A stretch of DNA of 64,000 bases from Kitasatospora sp. NBC_01287. Lineage in GTDB: Bacteria > Actinomycetota > Actinomycetes > Streptomycetales > Streptomycetaceae. The notes below the pieces were generated by a model, which did no database searches, was not told the origin of the DNA, and was given only the letters and a program-made list of their open reading frames with translations. Position numbers and translations under genes: made by a program. The DNA is taken from assembly GCF_026340565.1 (NCBI RefSeq), contig NZ_JAPEPB010000001.1:6484001-6548000 (forward strand). The letters are read 5' to 3'. Positions 17,093-24,101 of the stretch are shown piece by piece. Each line of letters starts with the position of its first letter. Position 1 is the stretch's first letter.

Positions 17093-17164
17093 CACCCGGT
17101 CACCCGGTCACCCGGTCACCCGGTCACCCGGTCACCCGGTCACCCGGTCACCCGGTCACCCGGT
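17093..17164. repeat. 8-bp tandem repeat, nine exact units
   Basis: CACCCGGT is repeated nine times without interruption. It lies in the 409-bp non-coding stretch between the methyltransferase start and the oxidoreductase at 17277, ending 14 bp before the SoxR-like box. Elsewhere in that stretch only short open frames without ribosome sites or coding character are seen. Confidence 0.92.
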
Positions 17165-17174
17165 CATCCGTGCC

Positions 17175-17205
17175 TTGACCTCAAGCGCACTTGATGAGCG
17201 AGGAT
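17175..17205 (+). promoter_or_regulatory. SoxR-type promoter (SoxR box in a 19-bp spacer)
   Basis: The 18-bp CCTCAAGCGCACTTGATG (17179-17196) matches the known SoxR consensus CCTCAAGTTAACTTGAGG at 14 of 18 positions, with only one arm mismatch. It overlaps a -35 TTGACC (17175-17180) and lies in a 19-bp spacer before -10 GAGGAT (17200-17205). The long 19-bp spacing is typical of MerR/SoxR-activated promoters. In Streptomyces coelicolor SoxR is known to activate a small set including an oxidoreductase gene. Confidence 0.8.
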
Positions 17206-17276
17206 GCTGACACAAGATCACCGGCGCTGACCAGGGCCGGTCCGCGGGCGACCGCTGAGCGAGAAGGAAGAGCGAC

Positions 17277-18236
17277 ATGCGTGCAGTCTGGTTGGAGCGG
17301 TTCGGCGACCCGTCCGTCCTGGTGCCGGGTGAGGCGCCCGATCCCGTGCCCGCCCCCGGCCAGGTGCTGGTCGACGTCGCCTACGCCAACATCACCTTCG
17401 TGGAGACCCAGTTCCGGGCCACCGGCGCCGGCCCGTTCCGCGCCGAGCCGCCGCTGATCCCGGGCAACGGGGTCGGCGGCACGGTCGGCGCCGTCGGCGC
17501 GGGGGTCGACCCGGTGCTGCTCGGTCGCCCGGTGGTGAGCTCCACCGGGGGCTCCGGCGGATACGCGGAGAAGGCCGCCGTCCCGGCCGAGGGGCTCTTC
17601 GCCGTCCCCGACGGCCTGGCCCTGGACGAGGCGGTGGCGCTGCTGGCCGACGGGCGCACGGCGGTGATGCAGTTGCGGGCCGCCGAGGTGCGGCCCGGCG
17701 ACCGGGTGCTGGTCGAGGCGGCCGCGGGCGGGGTGGGCAGCCTGCTGGTGCAGCTGGCCAAGGCGGCCGGCGCGACGGTGGTCGCGGTGGCCGGCGGTGC
17801 CCGCAAGCTTGAGCTGGCCCGCGAGTTGGGCGCCGATCACGTCTTCGACTACCGTTCCGCCGACTGGGCCGGGCTGGTCGAGCGGGAGGTCGGCGGAGTG
17901 GACGTGGTCTTCGACGGGGTCGGCGGCGAGGTCGGCCGGGCCGCCTTCGGCCTGCTGCTGCCGGGCGGGCGGATGGACAGCTACGGGCTGGCCGGCGGTG
18001 AGTGGGCCGCGATCCCGGCGCAGACCGCTGCCGCCCGCGAGGTGCGCCTGGTCACCGCCGACCGCAGCCCCGAGCACCTGCGCGCCTGCACCGAGCACGC
18101 CTTCGCCGAGGCGGCGGCCGGCCGGCTGCGCCCGGTGATCGGCCAGCGCTTCCCGCTGGCCCGGGCCGCGGACGCGCACGCGGCGATGGAGTCCAGGGCC
18201 ACGCTGGGCAAGACCCTGCTGGAGACGGCACCCTGA
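17277..18236 (+). CDS. Zinc-binding dehydrogenase / NADPH:quinone oxidoreductase, probable SoxR target
   Basis: This is a 319-residue medium-chain dehydrogenase/reductase. The N-terminal GroES-like domain runs from MRAVWLERFGDPSVLVPGEAP to about residue 115. The Rossmann domain has VEAAAGGVGSLLVQLAKAAGA, the quinone-reductase version of the NADPH loop (AxxGGVGS). Structural and catalytic zinc cysteines are absent, so it is the zinc-free QOR type that reduces quinones or other redox-cycling compounds. The SoxR-type promoter 100 bp upstream fits a response to redox-active antibiotics. The stop overlaps the next ATG (TGATG), so the kinase-like gene is cotranscribed. Confidence 0.88.
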   Translation: MRAVWLERFGDPSVLVPGEAPDPVPAPGQVLVDVAYANITFVETQFRATGAGPFRAEPPLIPGNGVGGTVGAVGAGVDPVLLGRPVVSSTGGSGGYAEKAAVPAEGLFAVPDGLALDEAVALLADGRTAVMQLRAAEVRPGDRVLVEAAAGGVGSLLVQLAKAAGATVVAVAGGARKLELARELGADHVFDYRSADWAGLVEREVGGVDVVFDGVGGEVGRAAFGLLLPGGRMDSYGLAGGEWAAIPAQTAAAREVRLVTADRSPEHLRACTEHAFAEAAAGRLRPVIGQRFPLARAADAHAAMESRATLGKTLLETAP

Positions 18237-18880
18237 TGGCGGGCCTGCGGCTGCGGCCGATCAGCTGGTCCCGGCTGACCGGCGAACTCGCCGACCGGAT
18301 CGAGCGGTTGACCCCGGCCGACGGCGGTGCCTGGCCACGGATCGCGCTGGACGGCGCTCCGGCGGCCCACCCCGAGCAACTCGCCGCCGACCTGGCCGCC
18401 GAGCTGCGGTTGCGCGGCCGGCCGGTGCAGCGGGTGCGCTCGCGCTCCTTCCTGCGCTCCGCCTCGCTGCGGCTGGAGTACGGCCACCAGGACGCCGATG
18501 CCTACTACGACCGCTGGCTGGACGATGACGCGCTGTTCCGCGAGGTCTTCACGCCGCTGGATCCGGGCGGCACCGGGCGGGTGCTGCCCGACCTGCGCGA
18601 CCCGGTGACCGACCGCTCCACCCGCAGCCCCTACGTCGAGTTGGCGCCGGGCACCGTGTTGCTGCTGGACGGTCAACTGCTGCTCGGCCGCTGGTTCCCG
18701 TTCGACCTGGCGGTGCACCTGCGGATGTCGGAGCCGGCGCTGCGACGGCGCACGGAGGAGGGGGAGCGGTGGACGCTGCCGGCCTTCGCCCGCTACGAGG
18801 CCGAGGTCCGACCGGACGAGGCTGCCGACATCCTGGTGCGGGCCGACGACCCGGCCCATCCCGCCTGGAACCAGGACTGA
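18236..18880 (+). CDS. Uridine-kinase-like protein with degenerate P-loop
   Basis: This 214-residue protein aligns by pattern with actinobacterial proteins annotated as uridine kinases. A first strand is followed by IALDGAPAAHPEQLAADLA where the Walker A glycine-lysine loop should be; the GK[ST] residues are missing. Later features are LRSASLRLEYGHQDADAYYDRWLDD, a region equivalent to the nucleoside-binding segment, and VLLLDGQLLLGRWFPFDLAVHL, which resembles the kinase core strand. Loss of the P-loop lysine makes ordinary phosphoryl transfer doubtful. It is coupled to the SoxR-controlled oxidoreductase. Function is unresolved. Confidence 0.72.
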   Translation: MAGLRLRPISWSRLTGELADRIERLTPADGGAWPRIALDGAPAAHPEQLAADLAAELRLRGRPVQRVRSRSFLRSASLRLEYGHQDADAYYDRWLDDDALFREVFTPLDPGGTGRVLPDLRDPVTDRSTRSPYVELAPGTVLLLDGQLLLGRWFPFDLAVHLRMSEPALRRRTEEGERWTLPAFARYEAEVRPDEAADILVRADDPAHPAWNQD

Positions 18881-18991
18881 GCCTGCTGCCGGTCGGCCGC
18901 GCGTGCGCGAACCATCACTCCTGCGGGGGATGGTCGTGGCCGAACCTCCTTGTCACGATGGACATCTGAGCTCCTGCTGAAGGGATGGCAG

Positions 18992-19483
18992 ATGATGTTC
19001 GGCAAAGCCCTGCCCAGTCTCGGCCTCGCCCTGCTCACCGTCCTCGCGATGACCACCCCGGCCGCCGCCGCCAGCCGTCCGGCCGCCCGACCCCTGCCCG
19101 CTCCGCGCGCCGCCGGCGCCGTTCTCACCGGCGCCAGCGTCACCTTCCACTCCGACCACGACCAGAAGGACCGCGACACCCTGGTCACCGTCACCGTGCG
19201 GGACCTCAACGGCACCACCGCGGCCCGGATCTCCAGTACCTTCGGCCAGTTCGACCAGTACAGCGACGTGGGTCCGTATTAGCTCACCCTCCTCAACCGG
19301 ACTTCGTGGGAGCTCCTCAAGGGCGCCACCACCACACTGCGGATCGATCCGCACGGCAGCAACCACTGGGAGCCCAGCCTCTACGTCGACCTGGTCTTCA
19401 GCGACGGCTCCCACCTCTCCGCCGACTGCCCGTTCCTCGACCTCGACCAGGAGTCGCGCCAAGTGGCCTGCGGCATCTCGTGA
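18992..19483 (+). pseudogene. Small secreted protein gene with in-frame TAG
   Basis: The frame starts at ATG 18992 (AAGGGA 6 nt upstream) with a signal peptide (LPSLGLALLTVLAMTTPAAAA). It runs to codon 96, meets TAG at 19280-19282, then stays open in the same frame to TGA 19481 with normal high-GC codon use. The intact product would be 163 residues, a beta-rich secreted domain (VTFHSDHDQKDRDTLVTVTV ... LKGATTTLRIDPHG ... ADCPFLDLD). A single C-to-T change of CAG would create the TAG. A real nonsense mutation, a sequencing error or readthrough are all possible. No other family assignment is made. Confidence 0.7.
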
Positions 19484-19497
19484 GCTGAGTCCGCGCG

Positions 19498-19530
19498 TCG
19501 TCGGATGCGCCGCTCCGCCGCACCCGACGA
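19498..19530. terminator. Hairpin between convergent genes
   Basis: TCGTCGGATGCG (19498-19509) pairs with CGCACCCGACGA (19519-19530) with one mismatch and a 9-nt loop, between the broken secreted-protein gene and the convergent inositol-monophosphatase-family gene. Confidence 0.6.
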
Positions 19531-19545
19531 TTCCGCCCGCACCGC

Positions 19546-20364
19546 TCAGACCACCGCACTCAACACCCGCACCAACTCGCCGTGCTGCTGCACCGGTGCC
19601 GCCAGGAAGCCGGGGGAGGTGCCGGGCAGCCATGGTCCGCCCACGTGGTCGCTCACCACCGCGCCTGCCTCGGCGGCGATCAGTGCGCCGCCCAGCAGGT
19701 TGGGCGCGTCCAGCCCGCACTCCCAGAACGCGTCCAGGTGGCCGGAGCCGACCTGGGCGACCTGCAGCGCGGTCGGCCCGAGGTTGCGCACCCCCAGCAC
19801 CCCGGCGGCGAGCACCGCCGAGGTGCTGGCACCGACGCGGCGCAGCGCGAGCGCGTCCTCCTCGGCGACCATCGGCGGGTGGCTGGTGGCGACCACGGCG
19901 GTGTCCAGCGCGCGCCCGGACGGGCTGATCCGCCGCCCGTTCAGCAGTGCGCCCGCGCCGCGCGCGGCGGTGTAGGTGAAGCCCAGCTGCGGCGCGTGCA
20001 CCACTGCGAGCACCGCCTCACCCTCCTCCAGCAGGGTCGCGGTCACCGCCCAGTGCGGCTGTCCCAGTAGGTACTGCACAGCCCCGTCGATGGGGTCGCA
20101 GAGCCACCACTCCCCGGTGACCGGCACCCTGCTCGCCAACTCCGACTCGATCCAGCCCGCCCGCGGACGCAGTGCGCCCAGCCGCTCGCGCAGCAGGGCC
20201 GCGGCCGGGGCGTCCAGCGCGCTGAAGGCGGCGAGGGCCTCGGCCCTGCCGCGCGCCGCGACGGGCTCGGCGCGGTGCCGACCCGCCAGCCAGGCGCCGA
20301 CCTCGCGCACGACCGCCTCGACCTCGACCGCCCCGACCTCGCTGGTCGGCTGCTCCGTCGTCAT
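19546..20364 (-). CDS. Inositol monophosphatase family protein
   Basis: This is a 272-residue metal-dependent sugar phosphatase fold (IMPase/FBPase/CysQ superfamily). The metal site is in WLCDPIDGAVQYL, the family WxxDPxDGTxN motif with Ala for Thr. The second motif, WECGLDAPNLLGGALIAAEAGAVV, corresponds to WDxAAGxxLxxEAGG. The usual Glu of the first metal site is likely in WIESELAS. ATG 20364 is chosen with AAGGG 9 nt upstream. It is divergent from an Lrp-type regulator. The substitutions in both motifs mean the substrate may not be inositol phosphate. Confidence 0.82.
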   Translation of the reverse strand: MTTEQPTSEVGAVEVEAVVREVGAWLAGRHRAEPVAARGRAEALAAFSALDAPAAALLRERLGALRPRAGWIESELASRVPVTGEWWLCDPIDGAVQYLLGQPHWAVTATLLEEGEAVLAVVHAPQLGFTYTAARGAGALLNGRRISPSGRALDTAVVATSHPPMVAEEDALALRRVGASTSAVLAAGVLGVRNLGPTALQVAQVGSGHLDAFWECGLDAPNLLGGALIAAEAGAVVSDHVGGPWLPGTSPGFLAAPVQQHGELVRVLSAVV

Positions 20365-20482
20365 CGTCCTCATCCCTTCGCCGGTCCAGGCGCGGGTGGT
20401 GGCCGCGCCTGGACCAAGGAGTACCGTCGGCCCGGCAGAACAGGACGCTGCCGCCCAGCTGGATGAGCGAGATCGGACACCT

Positions 20483-21490
20483 GTGCGCACCGAGACGACG
20501 GATCCGGCCATGGTGCTGGACACACTGGACCGCCGCCTGGTCTGCGCCCTCCAACTGGACGGCCGCGCCGAGCCGGGCCTGCTCGCCCGGGCGCTCGGGG
20601 TCTCGGCGCGCACGGTGACCCGGCGGCTGGCCCGGCTGCGCGGGACGGGGGTGCTGCGGGTGGTCCTGCTGCCCCGGGCGGTGGACGAGGCGGTCGGCGC
20701 ACTGCTGCTGCGGGTACGGGTGCTTCGCGGCCAGGTGGCCGCGGTCGCGGACGCGCTGGCGGCCCGGCCGGACGTGCCGTTCGTCGACCTGATGCTCGGC
20801 GGCCAGGAGGTCAGCGCGGCTGTGGTCACCGACCGGGCCGGGCGCGACCGGTTGCTCTACCGCCAACTGCCCGGAACGGACGCGGTCACCGAGACGACCG
20901 TCCACGCCGCCCTGCACCTGTTCGCCGACGCCGCGCAGTGGCAGGCAGGGCTGCTCACGCCCGACGAGGTGGCGGTGCTGAACCCCGCCCCAGTCGCGTC
21001 GCTGCCCGGCCCGCCGGTCGAACCGGATGCCCTGGACCGTGCGCTGCTCGCCGAACTGGGCGCGGACGCCCGGGCCTCCGCCGCCGCGGTGGCCCAGGCG
21101 GTCGGGGCGCCCGAGTCCACCGTCCGCCGCCGGCTGCGCCGCCTGGCGGCTGCCGGCCTGCTGCGCACCCACGCCACCGTCGACCCCCGCCTGCTCGGCA
21201 TGACGGTGGACGCCAACCTCTGGCTCGCGCTCCCCCCGGCCCGCCTCGCCGAGGCCGGCCGGGCCCTCGCGGCTCACCCCCAGGTGCACGGGGTGCTGGC
21301 CACCAGCGGCCCGCACAACTTGATGGCCGCGGTCTTCTGTCCCGACTACGAAGCGCTCTACCGCTTCACCACCGAGGTCCTCGGCCCGCTCGGGGCCGAC
21401 CGCGTCGAGACCGCCATCGTGGGCCGCGCGGTGAAGCGCGCAGGCGTCCGGCTCGCCCTGCCGGGCGAGGGCCGGCGCGGGAGCCGGTAG
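20483..21490 (+). CDS. Double Lrp/AsnC-type transcriptional regulator
   Basis: The 335-residue protein contains two Lrp-type helix-turn-helix units: LDRRLVCALQLDGRAEPGLLARALGVSARTVTRRLARL at residues about 12-55, and LDRALLAELGADARASAAAVAQAVGAPESTVRRRLRRL near 178-220. A RAM-like effector domain closes the protein (VHGVLATSGPHNLMAAVFCPDYEALYRFTTEVLGPL). The tandem layout is common in actinomycetes. The start is GTG 20483; ATG 20510 is an alternative. It is divergent from the IMPase-family gene with a 118-bp shared promoter region, suggesting it controls that gene and itself. The effector is unknown. Confidence 0.85.
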   Translation: MRTETTDPAMVLDTLDRRLVCALQLDGRAEPGLLARALGVSARTVTRRLARLRGTGVLRVVLLPRAVDEAVGALLLRVRVLRGQVAAVADALAARPDVPFVDLMLGGQEVSAAVVTDRAGRDRLLYRQLPGTDAVTETTVHAALHLFADAAQWQAGLLTPDEVAVLNPAPVASLPGPPVEPDALDRALLAELGADARASAAAVAQAVGAPESTVRRRLRRLAAAGLLRTHATVDPRLLGMTVDANLWLALPPARLAEAGRALAAHPQVHGVLATSGPHNLMAAVFCPDYEALYRFTTEVLGPLGADRVETAIVGRAVKRAGVRLALPGEGRRGSR

Positions 21491-21554
21491 AGGACGGCAG
21501 CGGCAAGTGTCACGAGGCGGCGGTGATCGTGAGCCCGGTGTGGGCCGTCGGAGA

Positions 21555-21682
21555 CCGCGATGTCACCGGTTGACATCGCGGCGAGGGGTGCGGGACGGCC
21601 GCTGTCAGATGACAGACATCGACAGACAGGTAGGGGACAAGTGATGACAGCTGACAGATTTCATCATCTGTCAGCTGTCATC
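21555..21682. repeat. Cluster of TGTCA/TGACA inverted repeats
   Basis: Three perfect inverted repeats lie in the 230-bp gap between convergent genes. CCGCGATGTCA (21555-21565) pairs with its complement at 21571-21581 (5-nt centre). CTGTCA/TGACAG is at 21602-21615 with a 2-nt centre. GATGACAGCTGACAGAT (21643-21659) pairs with 21666-21682 (6-nt loop). All share the TGTCA core, and GACAGACA motifs lie between. The 17-bp hairpin could terminate both genes but is unusually AT-rich and lacks a T-run. Confidence 0.85.
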
Positions 21683-21720
21683 GCCCAACCGTCACCCATC
21701 ATCGCGACTCCGCCCGGCCG

Positions 21721-22284
21721 TCAGGCCCCCGTCGTCGAGCCCGGGCGGAGCACCATCAGGACCGTCACCACGGCCCAGAGCAGCGAGAACAGCCCGGTGC
21801 TCATGGTGAGCAGCTTCAGTCCGCCGAGTGCGCGGGCCGCGTCGGCATCCGGCTCGCCCGCGAGAGCGGCGATCACCGCCTGCTGCCGGGGGAGCACCAG
21901 GAACATCAGCACCAGCGCGGCGAGCCCGGTGATCACCAGCGAGGCGATCAGCCAGGCGCTGCCCATCACACCCATCACCTGCGCCGTCCCGATCCCCAGC
22001 ACCGGCACCGCGAGCCCGATGGCCGCGTAGACCTGGGTGATCCGGAAGAGCAACCGCACCGAGGCCGTCGCCTCCGGGTCGCCCACCCCGGCCGTCGCCC
22101 CATCCGGCAGCACACCCGCACCCGCACCCGCACCACCCGCGATCGTTGCGAGCGCGTTCGCTGCCGGCGCAGTCGTCGCCAGCGCGGCCGCGGCCTTGCG
22201 CGGGAACATGCTCGCCGCCACCGTGACCGGGCCGATCGCGATGATCGCGGCCAGCACGTGCAGGCTCAACAGAAACTTGGCCAT
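21721..22284 (-). CDS. DUF2269-like integral membrane protein
   Basis: This 187-residue protein has four to five hydrophobic segments and starts MAKFLLSLHVLAAIIAIGPVTVAASMFPR, the pattern of DUF2269 (a conserved early His and Gly-Pro in TM1). A Gly/Ala-rich extracytoplasmic loop separates TM1 from the rest. No enzymatic motif is present. It is a single gene with a 277-bp upstream gap shared with the divergent choice-of-anchor-A gene. Function is unknown. Confidence 0.75.
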   Translation of the reverse strand: MAKFLLSLHVLAAIIAIGPVTVAASMFPRKAAAALATTAPAANALATIAGGAGAGAGVLPDGATAGVGDPEATASVRLLFRITQVYAAIGLAVPVLGIGTAQVMGVMGSAWLIASLVITGLAALVLMFLVLPRQQAVIAALAGEPDADAARALGGLKLLTMSTGLFSLLWAVVTVLMVLRPGSTTGA

Positions 22285-22561
22285 GGGGATTCGACAGCTT
22301 TCGTGCTCGTCCTGGGTGGCGGGCGGTGCCCGAGGGTCGCTGGTTCGCCACCGGCCCCGCTCGGCACGCTAACACCCGGCCGTTCGGCCCTCGGAACGCG
22401 GTCCTCGGCTGGGCCGATCGAGCGAGATTTGACTGATGATCTCCGCGGCTCCGGCGGCGCTTGCCCGCTGACCAGGTGCTCCGCGCCTTTGATGAGCCGC
22501 GTATGCCCCAAGCGCGCCACACCCGGTCGGCAGCGGTAGACGGGGGCACGGAGGCGAAGAC

Positions 22562-23950
22562 ATGAGGCATCCGAGCAGAGCCGCGCTGGTCGCGGCCGCA
22601 GCCGCGACGGTACTGGCGTTCCCCATGCCCAGAGCGGCGGCGATCCCGCTGCCGCCACCGCTGGGCCCGTGCGGTGGCCCGGATTGCCCCTCGACCTATC
22701 CGCCGCCGAACAACGGCGACTTCGCGGGTCGGGACAGCAACATCAACATCTACACCGGCGGCGACTACACCGTCCACGGGCGGGCCGCCGAGGCCGAGGG
22801 GTGGGTGGTGACGCTCGGCAACCTCACCGTGGACAAGGTCGGCGGTGGCGAGTTCAACATGGGCGTGGCGGGCGTCGGTTCCCGGGTGCCGCCGCCCAAC
22901 GGGGCGGACTTCGTCACGGTCGGCGGCAACATCACGGTGCAGCCGACCAACGAGATCATGGTCGGCGGGGTGGACTCCAAGGGCCCCGCCTACGGCGACG
23001 TGCGCTACGGCGGCACGCTGACCGGCCACGTCACCGTGGTCGCCCCGGGCCAAACGGTGCACGACTCCGGCGTGCGCGCCAAGTACGCGCCGCTGCGGAC
23101 CACCATCGAGGACTTCTCGCACTGCGCGGCGGAGGCGACCGCGACCGGCACCGTCACCGTCACCGACTTCGACGCCACCTTCACCGGGGACGGCACCAGC
23201 GCCCGCCAGGTCTTCAACGTCTCGCAGAACCTGGGCTCGGCCGCCCGGAAGATCGACCTGAAGTTCACCAACATCCCGGCCGGCGCGACGGTGATCGTCA
23301 ACATGCTTCCGGACGACGCGGTGATCAGCACCAACACCGGCACCGGGCTGCCGGGCGACCAGCTGACCGACCTCGGCCCCAAGCTGCTGTGGAACTTCCC
23401 GACCTCCACCATGGCCCACATCATCGGCGGCGCCCAGTTCCAGGGTTCGATCATGGGCGGCAATCCGAACGGGACCACCACGGTCGAGCAGCCGGGTCTG
23501 AACGGCCGGGTCTACCTGGCCGGGAACCTGGTCCAGACCGGCACCGGCGGCTACGAGATCCACAGCTACCCGTTCAACGGGGACCTGCCGGACTGCTCCT
23601 CGCCGACCCCGACCCCGACCCCCACCCCGACGCCAACGCCGACCCCCACTCCGACCCCCACCCCGACGCCAACGCCCACTCCCACCCCGACCCCCACCCC
23701 GACGCCCACTCCGACCCCCACACCGTCGCCGACCGGGCCGACCGGGAGGCCCACGACCCCGACCATGCCGCCCACCGGCCCCACCAGCTCCGGCGGTCAC
23801 CACCCGATGCCCTCGCCCAGCCGGACCGGTGAGCTGCCGAGCACCGGCGAGAGCGGCCCGATCCCGCTGCTCGCCCTGGCCGGGGTGCTGCTGCTCACCG
23901 GTGCGGGCGCACTGGTGATCGGCCAGCGCCGCCGAGGCCGCCACAGCTGA
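22562..23950 (+). CDS. Choice-of-anchor A domain protein with Pro-Thr stalk and LPSTG sorting signal
   Basis: The 462-residue surface protein starts after GGAGG. It has a signal peptide (to about residue 27), then a choice-of-anchor A domain of about 300 residues (NNGDFAGRDSNINIYTGGDYTVHG ... IMGGNPNGTTTVEQPGLNGRVYLAGNL ... EIHSYPFNGDLPDC). A stalk of 20 consecutive Pro-Thr dipeptides (codons at 23603-23722) spans the wall. The C-terminus has LPSTGE, a hydrophobic segment (LLALAGVLLLTGAGALVI) and RRRGR, a sortase substrate signal. The protein is therefore covalently wall-linked. Its binding partner is unknown. No sortase gene is nearby. Confidence 0.88.
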   Translation: MRHPSRAALVAAAAATVLAFPMPRAAAIPLPPPLGPCGGPDCPSTYPPPNNGDFAGRDSNINIYTGGDYTVHGRAAEAEGWVVTLGNLTVDKVGGGEFNMGVAGVGSRVPPPNGADFVTVGGNITVQPTNEIMVGGVDSKGPAYGDVRYGGTLTGHVTVVAPGQTVHDSGVRAKYAPLRTTIEDFSHCAAEATATGTVTVTDFDATFTGDGTSARQVFNVSQNLGSAARKIDLKFTNIPAGATVIVNMLPDDAVISTNTGTGLPGDQLTDLGPKLLWNFPTSTMAHIIGGAQFQGSIMGGNPNGTTTVEQPGLNGRVYLAGNLVQTGTGGYEIHSYPFNGDLPDCSSPTPTPTPTPTPTPTPTPTPTPTPTPTPTPTPTPTPTPTPTPSPTGPTGRPTTPTMPPTGPTSSGGHHPMPSPSRTGELPSTGESGPIPLLALAGVLLLTGAGALVIGQRRRGRHS

Positions 23951-23974
23951 CGGCTGACGTCTGACGGCTGACGT
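23947..23974. repeat. 14-bp tandem repeat across a stop codon
   Basis: CTGACGGCTGACGT occurs at 23947-23960 and 23961-23974, followed by a partial CTGA. The TGA stop of the anchor-A gene is in the first unit and recurs in each half unit. Confidence 0.85.
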
Positions 23975-23985
23975 CTGATCCGTAC

Positions 23986-24019
23986 GCGCCGGTCCGGTGG
24001 AACCCCACCGGACCGGCGC
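23986..24019. terminator. Terminator hairpin
   Basis: GCGCCGGTCCGGTGG (23986-24000) pairs perfectly with 24005-24019 across a 4-nt loop, between the convergent anchor-A and kynureninase genes. Confidence 0.8.
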
Positions 24020-24101
24020 CGTTCGCACCCCGCCGTCCCTCAGGCCGCCACCCCTCAGCCCCGCGCCCCTCAGCCCCGCGCCCCTCGTCCCGCCGCAGCC
24101 C

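Noticed and set aside
16896..17210. Small open frames across the CACCCGGT repeat
   Set aside because: The product ends in a simple repeat, codon usage is not typical, and the SoxR-type promoter lies inside.
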